NCBI RefSeq assembly: GCF_018687715.1 | Contig: NC_056758.1 | Span: forward strand, 36,613,467-36,677,466 | Origin: Carya illinoinensis | Taxonomy: Eukaryota > Streptophyta > Magnoliopsida > Fagales > Juglandaceae | Direction of reading: 5' to 3' | DNA: 64,000 nt | Shown: piece after piece, positions 24,480 to 36,188 of the stretch | Layout of the letters: each line of letters begins with the position of its first letter | Position numbering within the stretch: position 1 is the first letter of the stretch | The notes under the pieces: model-generated | Told to the model about the DNA's origin: nothing | Seen by the model: the letters and a program-made list of their open reading frames with translations, nothing else | Databases searched by the model: none | Program-made: the position numbers and the translations under genes

Positions 24480-26910
24480 TGTTATTAAGATGTAATATTT
24501 TTTGTTAATTAAATAACTAATGATGTAATGTTTATATAATTGATAAATAATTAAAAGTTGTGATATATTAAAAAAGAAGAGCATTAATAGAATCTATAGC
24601 ATGGTCCTATAAATAAACATCGCTCATAGTTCTATGAAAGCTGTTTAAGATCATTTTGATTCTAATATGACGATCCAGCATTTTCCTCATCTTGCACCGC
24701 TTCAATTGAGAAGACATTAAACTGTCTATATTTTTTCTCCCTAAGTTTCTCTGGATCTGCATAAACTTGAATCTTCCAAATTTTTTTTTGATAATTTCTC
24801 CGCAACGTTTTTAACATACGATCGATTTTCCTACAAAATAAATTTTGAATAGCTTTACATAATTAATAAAAAAAAACCCAATTTTTTTTTGTAATTAATT
24901 CATTATAACAAAACTCAACTTTTGAAGAAAAATTAAAGAGATACCTTTCCAGCATGTTCCATCAATTCAACTGTTGAACAACCAAGTGCCTGTTCTGCTA
25001 CTTCACCAAATATAGTAGCAGCTAGCTTTTCAGTATTATCGTCCAGTTCAACATACGCCCTAGCACTTTAAATGCGTTGAATATATTAATTTCAATTTGA
25101 ATAGTGTTAAATTATAAATTAAATCAGACATCAATTTTAAATTAAAATTGTAAGATACATACTGTGGTTTGCAGACCCTTTGACTTTTGCAATATATACA
25201 AACGAAGCTTTCATTGTATTTATATCTAGTTCTTTTATTACAGCTAATGCATGACATATAATAAAATACTTGGGTAAAGTCAATTACATTTATCTTTGTC
25301 TTTATCCAAAATTTTGCTTTCTACATTAAATCATAATCAATTTTTAGAATGAATGTTTGTGTAAATATTTTAATTTATTATTAATAAAATAATATTTACT
25401 AACAAAATAATATTTACCGCCATGGGTTGTAAACCCTTAATCAACTTTGCAATATCATAATTCTTCACAATTTTTCGAATATCAACAGATGACAGTGGTG
25501 CATATGGGTATGTCAAGGATCTTGCAATGATACTTTTAATTATCAAATCATTATTCTCCGCCCTTAAAATTCATAAAGGAATAATAATGTAAGGAAATGA
25601 AATAAACATGTAAATTACATAAATCACATAATTAACTCTAATATAAATAAATTAATATGTAATTATTAATTTTCGAGAATTACCATTGCTTCATTGCAGT
25701 TGTCTCAGGAAGAAAAGGATTGATTATAAAGGTACTTAATGGATGTGATGATAGAGACAATCCTTCGTTAAAATTGAGATCAATATTAGTGTTAGTATAT
25801 ACAATATGAATAAATATCTAAGCTGTTTTATTATTATAAATACTATTATATGATCCAACAGATGTTTTTGTTCTAAGTATTATTGGCTTATCTTCAATAA
25901 TATCCGATATTTTCTGACATTTGTCTTGGACAAATCGACCTCACATAGTCAAACATATGGGGTTAAGCTACAAATATGAAATAATTAAAAGAATTAATAA
26001 AATATCCCTAAAATAATATTGTAATTCAATTTTAAAAGAAATGAGAAAGTTATAAATTTTTTTTACCTTTCATCAATAACATATATATCCTGGATTGTTG
26101 TTGGTCCAGATGCTGTCGTTACTTCTTTAGTTGGCTTAATTTTGATTGCGACAGCTAAAATATCTAAATATTTAAATATGAAATGTTAATTTATTGATAA
26201 TTAATTTATGATAAAATTTAAATTAAATTACCTATTTCTCCAATCGACCATCTATAAGCCTCTAAGTCATTGAATGGGACGATCTCATATTTAGGTGCAT
26301 CTATTTACTCTTCGTTCTGTGGAACATCTTCTATTAATGTTTTTGAATTCAGAATCCATTGATATTAACATCCTCCAATTTTGTATTTTGGATCTACTGG
26401 TTTGACATATGCATTGATGATATAATAGGAGTATAAAATTTTTAAAGTGTCGTCCCGGGGGTCAATAATAGTTTCAAACATTGTTGCCTGCACTCGATTT
26501 CCCTGAACCAATAATAAAAATAATTGCGATTAGTAGTGTATTATATAAAATTTTGAGGATTATTTTACTATAATAATTTTTTAAATAATTTATGTATTTT
26601 TTATTTTTTTAAAACAAAATATGTTGTATAAAGATAAATAAATAAATGTAATGTAATTGATATTTTTTTACGATAAGATAGAATTTAAGAACCTCTAATT
26701 TCAAAGGATATTGAAAATTGGAAACATAATATATGCTAACAAATATCATACTTCTTTATTAATTAATATCAAATTTTGGTACTTCACCTGTTGTGCATTG
26801 GCTTATTCGCTTAGGTGACTTTTCCGCAACGATCATCTTAATCTTTCAATTTTTTGTTTTTGGAGTAATATCCTTTACTGATATATACACCGTCCACATT
26901 TTTTCCCTTT
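24480..26910 (-). pseudogene. Helitron-encoded RPA1-like single-strand-DNA-binding protein, decayed
   Basis: Replication protein A large-subunit homologue, commonly encoded next to RepHel in plant Helitrons and presumed to coat single-stranded DNA during rolling-circle transposition. Minus-strand pieces: MWTVYISVKDITPKTKN (about 26905) and EKSPKRISQ; then GNRVQATMFETIIDPRDDTL, YSYYIINAYVKPVDPKYKIG (26500-26370); YEIVPFNDLEAYRWSIGEI; TTASGPTTIQDIYVIDE (about 26090); a middle OB segment near 25950-25700; and the zinc ribbon CNKRTRYKYNESFVCIYCKS at about 25230-25170, then the LGCSTVELMEHAGK-like end near 24970. Pieces are separated by AT-rich introns. Stops (one after GGC, before YQWILNS) show decay. 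Confidence 0.75.
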
Positions 26911-27124
26911 TTAGATAGAAAAATATCAGATGTATAAGTATAACAGATCTTAATTTAAATTCATAAATTACTAAAATAATTGACAAAGACATTTAAATAA
27001 ATGACTGAATATTAGGCATATTGAGAAAAATATTATAATACACAATAAATCGAAACTATACAATTAAATCTAGTTAACTATATAACATTAATTCAAACAT
27101 GATAATGTAAGTAATTCTGTAAAT

Positions 27125-28505
27125 ACAATATTTTTTGTGCAGTTCTTTTCATGTTGTTCAGTGGACATTGGTCGTATTAGAATCCTCACTGCAGATGCTG
27201 TCTTTGCCCTCGATACATATAATTGATCATGTGAAAAAACTAGTTGAGGTAAATAAATCCCAACACAAATCCAATGTCTGCCATTGTGACTTATTTATAG
27301 TCATTACGAAACTTAATCTTATAGGAAACTGAGTTCGTTTGAATGAAAAACTACTATTTTCATCAACATTTTATAAGAATGATATGATTGGAATGAACAC
27401 TCTTTTTCCGATATGGTGTCCAACTGCAATTTCTGCATCTATGACATTTCGATCAAAAGCCTGACAAATCAAACGGGTTCTATTGCATAGCCCTTCTGAA
27501 GGATTAATGTTTCTAAGCAGCATGATGTGATAGTTTTTCTTGAGTAATAATTCATGAGGCAGAAGTCCGTTTGGGGTTAGAGTATTTAAGAAATCTTCCA
27601 TAACTAATTGTTCATATGCATCTATTGTCTCATCAAAACTATAATATCACTGAATTTCACCTGGGAGCCTATGAATCAACAATGCGTTTATTTTATCAAC
27701 ATGACTGTTCTTTGGTGTTAATATGGTCTGATTCATCATAGTTGAAATATTTATTGAATATTCATGAATATTGTGAAAAACATCTTCTATCAAATGATCT
27801 AAAGAAGTGCTGTCATCATCATAGGGAATAAGCATCCTATTCAGAATTTTTATGGGTTCATCAACTGTATTTGGCGGCATTCCGTTTCCAACTTCTAACA
27901 CATAATCTGAAAAAACTGGATCAAGTCTTGCTCGCATATTTTCAGTTAATCAGAACTTGGTTAATGTAGGCCACAAATAGGAATAAACCAAACTAGAATT
28001 AACCTGTTCTTGTCTTATTCCTTTACGAACCATGGGTAAAACCTGTCGAAAATCTCCACCGAAAACAACAACCTTCCCACCGAATGTTACATTTGAATCA
28101 TAGATGTCTCGTAGCATTTTATCCAATGCTTCTATGTGTTGTTTTCTTGTCATTGGAGTCTCATACCAAATTATTAATTTTGCTGCACATAGTAGGTTTG
28201 CCAGTGCACTTTGTTTGCTAACACAGCACGTGCTTCTTTTGTCAGTATCAAGTGGAAGCTTAAAACGTGAGTGTGTTGTTCGACCTCCTGGAAGAATAGA
28301 TGCAACAACACCTGATGAAGCAGTTGTAAGTGCTACTAATTTTCTTGATTGTACTGTTACGAGAAGTACTCTGTACAGGAATATTTTCCCTGTCCCACCT
28401 GGGCCATCTACAAAGAATGCTGCATTTTGGTTTGTAAATATTTTTTCCAGCACTGCATTATAGACATGTTGTTCACTATTAAGAGATTGTGATACGGCAA
28501 TATCC
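27125..28505 (-). pseudogene. Helitron RepHel, PIF1-type helicase domain (broken)
   Basis: Superfamily-1 DNA helicase half of RepHel, which unwinds DNA during Helitron rolling-circle transposition. Minus-strand motifs: Walker A GPGGTGK (about 28395), ALTTASSGVVASILPGGRTT, the Walker B position reading IIWYETPM (family IIWDEAPM, so the metal-binding Asp is Tyr), VVVFGGDFRQVLPM, LTENMRAR (about 27940), RLPGEIQ, NGLLPHELLLKKNYHIMLLR, then FKRTQFPIRLSFVMTINKSQ near 27280. Stops lie after IP (28508), KF (27950), IQ (27647) and FL (27371), plus others near the end. Clearly non-functional, both by stops and by the lost Walker B acid. Confidence 0.85.
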
Positions 28506-28507
28506 TC

Positions 28508-30635
28508 TTATGGAATTTCAACAACCAATTCATCATCGATTTTTCTATATTGAAATTCTTCTTCATCGAAGCAAATGTTGTCATTAAGAAGATGGTATGA
28601 ATTAATGTCTTTCCCCATTGATTCAATTGTAAAAGAGATTGACCTCAATACTTGGGTTCTTACATTTGATATAGAATCTTCTGTTGATTTGAAATCAACT
28701 AACATATCTTGCTCAAAATGTTCCCAAAGCTCTATTGGATTGGTTAGATTACAATAAATCAATATTGTTGCAAATAACTGTCTCAAACTGGATGACATTT
28801 GATATAGAGATGTTTCGTTTAAACAATCTTCTAAGCTACTGTCTCTCTGTAGCAACCCATGCATTGTTGCTGCCTCGCGAAATGTTGAGGCCACAACACT
28901 ATTAACCGTCCTAAGATCTTCAAACGATAAAGGTCCTCTTATATAGTTTAGCAATATCCGCAGATAAAACCTCTCGCCTTCAAATGGATTTGCTATAACA
29001 GTACAGCCTATAAAGGTTTTCTTTTTCCGAGGAGTCCAATCTTTATTTTGTTTGTTCCAAACATAATATTCTAGAAATTCTTTATACAATAATCTCTTTG
29101 CATTCTCGTCTACTTGATTTAATGCAAAAAACTCTATTAACATCGATTTTCTAGAACGATCTAAGTTGACAACATTGATTAGATAGTCATTTGCTCGGAA
29201 AGTCATTGTGTGTTGATCCTTCATATGTAAATGTAAACTATACATTGCTGGGTACATTTCAATAGTAAAGCCATATATTCTCCACATAACTTCGGGGGGA
29301 GCAATCTATTGGGCCGATTGGAATTGTTGGATTTCATCAATTTGTTGATTGTTTTGTTTAGAAATCAAGTTGAAAGCAATACGATTATATCCTTTATAAA
29401 TCTTTTTATAAAGATATTTGACTGCTTTTATCGTAGAACAAATCTTGATATTAATGTGACAGTCAAATGTTGCAAGCATATATGGATTATATAGAACAAC
29501 CCAACGATTATCTAAATTTTGGCCTCTGACTTTAACAGCTATTCCATTGTTTGAACGTCTATATATTGGGAAACAATCATTTCCAACAGTTGTAGCAGAT
29601 GTATAATTCTTTGGATAATTACTTTTGCAACAGCCATTTTTTCATGCAAACATTTGATGGGTTCAAGATTCCACATGGCCCATGCATCATATGCTTTATA
29701 ACAGCGTTATGCAAGTGCAAATTTGTATTTTTATCAGGTATCTCTGCTGATACGATCTCGTCAAAAGATTCAAGTGCATAGACCTTCCAATCCTTCTGTA
29801 AGATAATTAAAAAATGCGCATATGGAAGACCTCTCTTTTGATGCTCAATAACGTAGACATATGCTGAGACTTTACCAAATATTTTTCTCTTGAATAATTG
29901 ATCATTTAATTCTTCTAATTTTGCACAAAAGACTTGAGTAACCAAATCAGGTCGATTCTAACTCTCCTCATGCAGATTTAATTCATTTGTAATTTCTTTC
30001 CAATTTGGATTGCACGTTATTGTTAAGAAAATGTCTGGTTTGCCATAACGTTGAACTAAAGTCATTTCTTCCATGTCTGTTGGACCTCCAATAAATGATG
30101 AAGGTAGTATAATCCATTTTCTAACATTAGAAGCGTTTGTTTCCCCAAGAGTAATTGTATCAACAATACCTTGATATAACTCTGATCGAATATATTGTTG
30201 CTTCTTCATAAAATAATCTAATCTTGACGTCTCGATCTTAACATATATATCTACTACAAATTATTGCAATAGTCGACCAGAAAGTAGCAAAATTGATCTG
30301 ATATTTTCTCTGATTTGTAATTTGTAGTAATAATATTCACGACATGAAACAACTAGGTCCTTCCTTTTTCTGTTTGACGCTACAAAAGTTGAATGTGAAT
30401 GAAACGTTACTAAGTTGGACGTATATACTAAATGAAATTTTTGAATATTAATACTGCAATCTAACCTCGTTGTTCTCTTGCAAGTAATTTTTCTACAGTC
30501 GCCGATTGTTGAAGATTTATTGATCTGTTTGTTTCGTTATATGTAGATCTCCTTCCTCTACTAACCCTTTCAATCCCTTGATGCCAACCAACATTGCCAA
30601 ATGGAAATAACAACGGATATTACAATGGATCATAA
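28508..30635 (-). pseudogene. Helitron RepHel, Rep (HUH) and linker domain (broken)
   Basis: Minus-strand reading runs from YPLLFPFGNVGWHQGIERV (about 30620) through ILPSSFIGGPTDMEE, LVQRYGKPDIFLTITCNP and NWKEI, to the Rep core KRGLPYAHFLIIL (about 29825). The family form is LPHAHFLI, so the first His of the HUH metal motif is replaced by Tyr (a CAT to TAT change). Then SNYPKNYTSATTVG, CFPIYRR (the tyrosine region), RWVVLYNPYMLATFDCHINI, PPEVMWRIYGFTIEMYP and the 259-codon open stretch 28508-29287. The 5' side of this segment is cut at 30635 by the LTR retrotransposon; its upstream continuation resumes at 39497. Several stops. Confidence 0.85.
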
Positions 30636-33600
30636 TGTGACGCCCCCAAATTCCGTTTGGGATCGGACGAACATTTGAAGCGTCGAGACATGCAACACAA
30701 GGTTACCTGCCCCCGTTCATGACATATAAGATGCAATAATCCTAACATGCATCTAACATTATGCAATATTCGCAGCGGATAATTTTTTTCTTTAGCAATA
30801 CTATGCACCAAACTGAAAATATCCCAATACTTGAAACATACTTCATACATAAAGATCCATTGAATAACTAAGATCACAGCACTATTCCAAAATAGTTATG
30901 ATCCAATAGTACTGGAGATGCAACTCCATCGTACAAGTAGTAATTTAACTACTATATTAACATTAACGACGCACCATCGTTCAGTCGACTGTGTCTAGTT
31001 GGTCAGCTCCTGATCCTCCTTCAGGTCCTGTAACAAGATCTACCATTCGGGGGGAATGGTAGTTGGGACTACCACAGTGAGATTTGATTACAAATCTCAG
31101 CAAGTTAACAAAAAACTTCCATACAGACTAATGATGCATGTATGACAGTAAAAGCATAAATGCATAATCAAATTCATAAGTAATTAAAGCATAACTTAGC
31201 GTACAACATAGCATAATTGACATAGCTTAAATTGAATCATGAACTGAACTTGACTTAGCATGAACTTGCTCTGAAACTTGAATTAACATGAAAAATACAT
31301 ACTCCACAGTTGTTGTGGCCCCATGTATTCTACGTGTAAATACATACTCCACAGTTGTTGTGGCCCCATGTATTCTACACAAACTTGACTTAACATTAAA
31401 AATACATACTCCACAGTTGTTGTGGCCCCATGTATTCTACACAAACTTGACTTAACATTAAAAATACATACTCCACAGTTGTTGTGGCCCCATGTATTCT
31501 ACACAAACTTGACTTAACATGAAAAATACATACTCCACAGTTGTTGTGGCCCCATGTATTCTACGTGTAAATACATACTCCACAGTTGTTGTGGCCCCAT
31601 GTATTCTACATAAACTGAATATACTCAAGATGAAACGTGACTGGAATATGAAAGGACTGAAGTTCTGACGTAACATAACGTGACTTGAACATAATTTGAA
31701 ATACATAACCAACTTGAGATAATAACATTTCGTAACATGGCATAACATATAACAAACAACATATTTAGCATGGCATATTTGTAATGTATAGTAATACATG
31801 ACAGAATATATTGTGTAACAGAAAAAAATTGATGACAGAATAAATTCTGTATAATAGACAATTACATGATAACTTGGTATGGCATGACATATATGATAAC
31901 ATACATACATACACTGTAATTCTTTTACTTAGCACACATACACAGTAGACTGCTAGTAAGTTAAAAGCTAACTTACCTCGATCTCCGCGTTTCTTATAAA
32001 ACTTCAAGTGCGATCACGAGGAACTGTAATTAGTGATTCTAAAAGTTAGAACTAAATCACTAATAATTTGAAATATGAAAAATACTAACTTAAAGAGTAA
32101 AATTTTCATTTTACTCTCTACATGTGGGAAAATGACCGTTTTACCCATAACTTAAGGATTTTGCATACTAACTCTAAAAGTTTCTAAAATTTACATTCCT
32201 CATGTAAATTTTATCCTAAACTTAAATATCAACCCAGAAAAATTTAAAACAAAACACAACTATGAAGAACACACTATGGTTGAAACATCCATAGGTCATT
32301 TCCCTTTATTTTTGTTGCAATTCCTTCCAACTTCAAAACTCATGCTTAAACCAAAATTTTGCAACAAACATCTTCCAATCCTAAGTTCAAAACCATACTT
32401 AAAACATCCATTTAGAAAAAGCTAATAATCAACACCAAACTTTTTTTGTAAAAAGATCCAAGCACTTGAATTACAAGTTTTGACCTTAAATCAAAACATC
32501 TCCAAGAATTTCAAAAATCAAATCTTACTTCTAACATATTCATAATATCATCCTAACATCAACCATGCTTTAAATCATCAAACTAAAGTCACCAAAATCA
32601 CAAAATAACATTTGGAGTTTTTGGTTTTACACTTAGTTCAAAAACAGAAACTTTTTCCTCAACTAGTTTTGATAAATCTCTTGATCTATGACTTATAAAT
32701 ATATGATTTTCAAACCAAACCATCACATGGTTTAAAAAGATGTCCTAAAACATATATAAGTTTCTAATTCAAGATCACATGGTTAGAAATTAACCAAAAC
32801 ATAAATTTAGCCAAGAATATCCACACTTTGGCTTATTTGAATATCTCTTTGCATAAAATTTCATATCTTTGAAACTAACATCAAATATCTTCAAAATAAT
32901 AATATAACATGTATATAACATACTTAGGATCCTCCAATAAAATTATTAAAGTCATTATAATAGGTTTAGACCACCAAAGAGTTAAACTTTCTCAAAACAG
33001 AAACTGTTTTTCTTCTTCCAGTTTCTAAGTTTCTAAATTTAAGTAAATCTTTCATCAAAACCTTTAATCATGCAAAAATCCTCAACCAATAGTCACATAT
33101 ACATGTTAAAAATACTCCATAAAAATTTCGGACCAATATCTATCCATTAGCTTGGTCAAAAACTCCAAACTATAACATATTCTCCAGTTTATCTCCCAGA
33201 ATGACCTTTCTATAGTTTATACAATATTTTACTGACCAAATGATCTTCAAATGGGGCAAATAAGATATCCATGTAAACTAGACTCAAAAAGGAACAACTT
33301 ATATGAAGGAGACTTTATGATAAAACACTTACAACAGCTTCGAAATGGGCGTGCAAAAGACCTCCTAAAAGCTATCCGAGAGAGAGTGTTTGATAATCTT
33401 TTATTGGAAGGTGTAATTAGATAATTTCGTGGGGAGAGGTGGCTGGAGATACTTATGGATGACATATGGAAGAGATGAGGCTGGACTTGAGAGTTGAGTG
33501 TAGTTTTCTCCTACCCAAAAAAAATCTATAAATGATTATCTTATAATATTCTATCCAATAATATCTAAAAAAAAATCAACTTAAGATATTTTTATCTAAT

Positions 33601-33938
33601 AATATCTATGAAAATTACCTCAAGATATTTCTTTTTATCCAATAATATCTACAGTTTTAAACAGACGTTTTGACCGAAAATATGAAAAAATGTTATTGCG
33701 CCATAAGACTTTAAATAACCCTCCGAGTCTAATGGCACAAACCATAATACATTTTGTCACTTCTAACTATCTCCAATAATCAAAAACACACTTCTGATAC
33801 CATAGTAAATAATAACACTAACTATGTAGTTAGACAAAAACCTATATGATTAATGGATTCGTGAAAACTTATGGGGTTTTCACGAGGTTCTTAAAGTTAA
33901 TAGAAATTTCACAATTGAATTTCTAGCGGGCTGTTACA
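30636..33938 (-). repeat. 3' LTR of the nested retrotransposon
   Basis: 3,303 bp, offset from the other LTR by exactly 5,553 bp at every place checked (30636/36189, 31458/37011, 33247/38800), with no indel and identical translations in every frame compared. Apparent frames inside (31458-32007, 33247-33465) are low-complexity LTR sequence present in both copies and are not called as genes. Confidence 0.93.
31294..31605. repeat. six tandem hairpin units inside the 3' LTR
   Basis: Six copies of a 36-base unit beginning AATACATACTCCACAGTTGT and ending ATGTATT, at 31294, 31339, 31401, 31463, 31525 and 31570, with spacers of about 9 or 26 bases. Each unit folds on itself: AATACAT pairs with ATGTATT and CCACA pairs with TGTGG around a GTTGT loop. 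The units are almost invariant while the spacers are of two kinds (GTGTA-type and CTTGACTTAACAT-type). Confidence 0.9.
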
Positions 33939-34217
33939 ATCTCCCCTCCTAAAAAAAAGATTTCGTCCTCGAAATCGAAGTAAGTAAGAAATAACAAGTT
34001 AAGAAATATGTGTTGCTTACCAACCTGGTGTCTATCCCGTATATATTTACCTTTGAGATTATGTCATTCCTTAACTCTCTTATTTTAATCAACAATTATA
34101 TTATACTTCTTTGCACAAGGTTGACCAAGTTGTAACGACATACTCTCCAAACCTAAAACTTTAAGTAAATAATCTTCCGAAATTCTTCTTTAAAAAAAGC
34201 ATAGGTGATATACTTTA
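33939..34217 (-). other. 3' internal end and polypurine tract of the nested element
   Basis: Minus strand: the tail reads TTCGATTTCGAGGACGAAAT then CTTTTTTTTAGGAGGGGAGAT directly before the LTR. The FDFEDEI-type reading plus an A/G-rich tract is a usual end of gypsy (chromovirus-like) internal regions. No intact frame. Confidence 0.6.
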
Positions 34218-34488
34218 AATGTTCTTGTAAATACCATAGTTAGTAAAGAATTCATCAAAATTAAACCGTTAACCTCTCTCTTTTTAACAAAATCGGTGGC
34301 ACTCTGTTTTAGACCAGACAACTCTGATCCGCGTGATTTTTATAGGTCTTCTGTAGTTGTCAGGCGCCGCATAGCTACGACACTACTTTGTTCTTCTGTA
34401 ATTGTCAGGCACCGCAGCTATGATACTACATTGCTCTTGTCTCTTGTAGAGAAATGATTCACGAGAGGTGATTCGTCATAATTTTCTC

Positions 34489-34495
34489 TATAAAA
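34489..34495 (+). promoter_or_regulatory. TATA box of the 142-aa ORF
   Basis: CTCTATAAAAGA lies about 105 bp ahead of the ATG at 34597, and the same CTCTATAAAAGA occurs at the same distance (53758-53764, minus) in the Copia copy. The pyrimidine-rich leader CATCTCATCTTCTTCACTTT is also shared. Conservation of box, spacing and leader suggests a real promoter. Confidence 0.6.
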
Positions 34496-34596
34496 GAATT
34501 ATTCAGTTCATCTTCTTTCTCATCTCATCTTCTTCACTTTTCTGAAATTAATCTGCATTTTTACTCTACAATCTCTTTCTGCTTACTCATTTTGCA

Positions 34597-35025
34597 ATGG
34601 CTCAGCAATCTTCTCATTGCCAAAACATGAGGTATTCTGCACCTCGTTCCCCAGTTGTTTCTGCTTCTTCCATAGGTGCTATCATGCAATCAAATAATGA
34701 TCTGACTAATAAGTCAGAAAATGAACTTATCTACGAGCTTGTGAGTCTCGGTACTCGATACTCATCAGCCATTGTCGCATATTCTCAGAGACTGCAATCC
34801 AGGACTGGTGGGGTTGACAAACTCCACGAGAGTATTTCTCTGCTTCAGAGGCTTCTTATGGAATCCAACATGAAGATAGAAGCAGTAAAGCGAGAGAACA
34901 GAGATTTAAAATCTTTGCTTAACTCTTCTTTTCGAGTGGCTACTCCTTTAGATAGGAGAGGCATGCAGATTTTTGAAGAGCAAGAACGTTTAAAGATTGA
35001 GGCAAAGAGCCTCAAATTTCTGTAA
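34597..35025 (+). CDS. 142-aa coiled-coil protein of unknown function, carried antisense by a retrotransposon
   Basis: An intact ORF on the plus strand, antisense to the host LTR element. I do not recognise a known family. The N-terminus is Ser-rich (MAQQSSHCQNMRYSAPRS). The centre contains YELVSLGTRYSS and VAYSQRLQSRTGG. Residues about 74-105 and 125-140 are heptad-like and charged (LLQRLLMESNMKIEAVKREN; EEQERLKIEAKSLKFL), predicting a coiled coil. No Cys/His metal motif, no catalytic signature, no signal peptide or membrane segment. A homologue of 141 aa lies at 53231-53656 (minus) in a Copia element, about 106 of 142 positions identical by hand alignment with a one-residue gap. Start chosen because both copies share MAQ(Q/R)SSH at the same distance from the TATA box. 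Alternatives: retroelement accessory protein, or a captured host gene fragment. Confidence 0.65.
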   Translation: MAQQSSHCQNMRYSAPRSPVVSASSIGAIMQSNNDLTNKSENELIYELVSLGTRYSSAIVAYSQRLQSRTGGVDKLHESISLLQRLLMESNMKIEAVKRENRDLKSLLNSSFRVATPLDRRGMQIFEEQERLKIEAKSLKFL

Positions 35026-35215
35026 TTTTGCTTTATGATAATAAAATAATACTTCACAAATATTCATATTTGTGTTTCTATCTTCTGGTATATGTTTTAT
35101 GTACTCCATTTTATTTCTTTCAGGGATTTTCATATATATGACATGATCCAATGACTCATATAAATATGCATTTAATCATGCATATCCAAACTCTCAGTAA
35201 TCTTCAAGTTAATAA

Positions 35216-36188
35216 AAACCTCAAGGAGTTCTACTGGTCTAGGACTAACTTACTTCTTTATAATCGCAACAATCAGTCATCTTCCTAGGTGGTACTTTGA
35301 TAACTGACCAGTTAATAACTTAAACTTGAAACTTTCTCTCTTATGATTGTCATAACTCTTCTATCCATCATAAGTTATCAATTATTCTAACTCTAAATGA
35401 TTTGTTCCTAATGTTCACATAAATCCTCAAGACCAAGATTTTACTCTCCATATAATAGTCTTCAAAAGAAGATCGATCTATGTATCCATAAAAATAGTGC
35501 TTTGCCAGAAATCATTTACTGGTGGCGTGGTAATACTATTATCATAAATAAATCCTACCAAGGCTAAAGTTTCTCCTAATCAAATTACTCTTCCAAACAC
35601 AATTTCTATCGTATTCTCAGAATCAAAACAATTCTCCAAATATGTGGAATACCATTTATCAATCCTACATATCCTTTCTCATATTACTAAAAGGTATTCT
35701 ATATCTACATTGGTATGAACAATAATACTTCTAATGAAAATTGTTATTCTTACTACTAGGGTAACAATTTAGCTTCCAAGCTGAATTCTCAAGCACCACA
35801 ATTAATAGAAACAATGACTCGTTTGAATCAAACAATGTACAATTTACCAACTCCAATGACTTGACCTACTCCAAAATAACAATAATGCAATACTACCATC
35901 AATTGCAATCAGATCAACGTTAACTATGTTTACCTCAACTAATTCTTCATCCATCGGGAAATTCTGATCCTCTTGATTGTTATCTCCCTTAGGATTCCGA
36001 AGTATTCTATCACGAGTCATGTGTCCCTTCTTGAAACACACGAGTATATATATTACAACCACATACTACCCTTTATACCTTAAGAAATTCAAGCCTACTG
36101 ACGACTAAAATTTCAAGTCTAATGTTTGGTGCATTTCCTAAGGACATGTGGATTTACTGCCCAGAGACGTATTGCTCTGATACCACCC
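35216..36188 (-). pseudogene. gag-like remnant and primer-binding site of the nested element
   Basis: Near 36010 the minus strand reads LVCFKKGHMTRDR, a degenerate CCHC nucleocapsid knuckle (first and last Cys lost), then NPKGDNNQED. The rest has no protein homology I can see. The initiator-Met primer site TGGTATCAGAGC lies next to the right LTR at about 36186-36173. No protease, RT, RNase H or integrase is present. Confidence 0.6.

Larger units (their letters stand above)
34218..35215 (+). other. segment shared with the Copia element at 49-54 kb (captured module)
   Basis: The whole block aligns with the reverse complement of about 52735-54040 in the Copia element: GAATTCATCAAAATTAAACC at the left, CGGTGGCACTCTG / CGGTGGCCAGCTT, GTCAGGCGCCGCA repeats, TATA box, the 142-codon ORF, ATATTCATATTTGTGTTTC, then TTTCATATATATGACATGAT and TAATCATGCATATCCAAACT at the right. 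About 300 bp present in the Copia copy (roughly 52815-53130) are missing here. The parent copy is a different, diverged Copia element, not the one in this window. Confidence 0.75.

Noticed and set aside
31294..31605. CRISPR-like appearance of the regular 36-base repeats
   Set aside because: Plant LTR, spacers are not unique, repeats are present in both LTRs, and no cas genes are expected.
31458..32007. 150-, 78- and 80-codon frames inside the LTR (and copies at 37011-37560)
   Set aside because: They are LTR sequence, with identical copies in both LTRs, partly made by the hairpin repeat, and have no protein homology.
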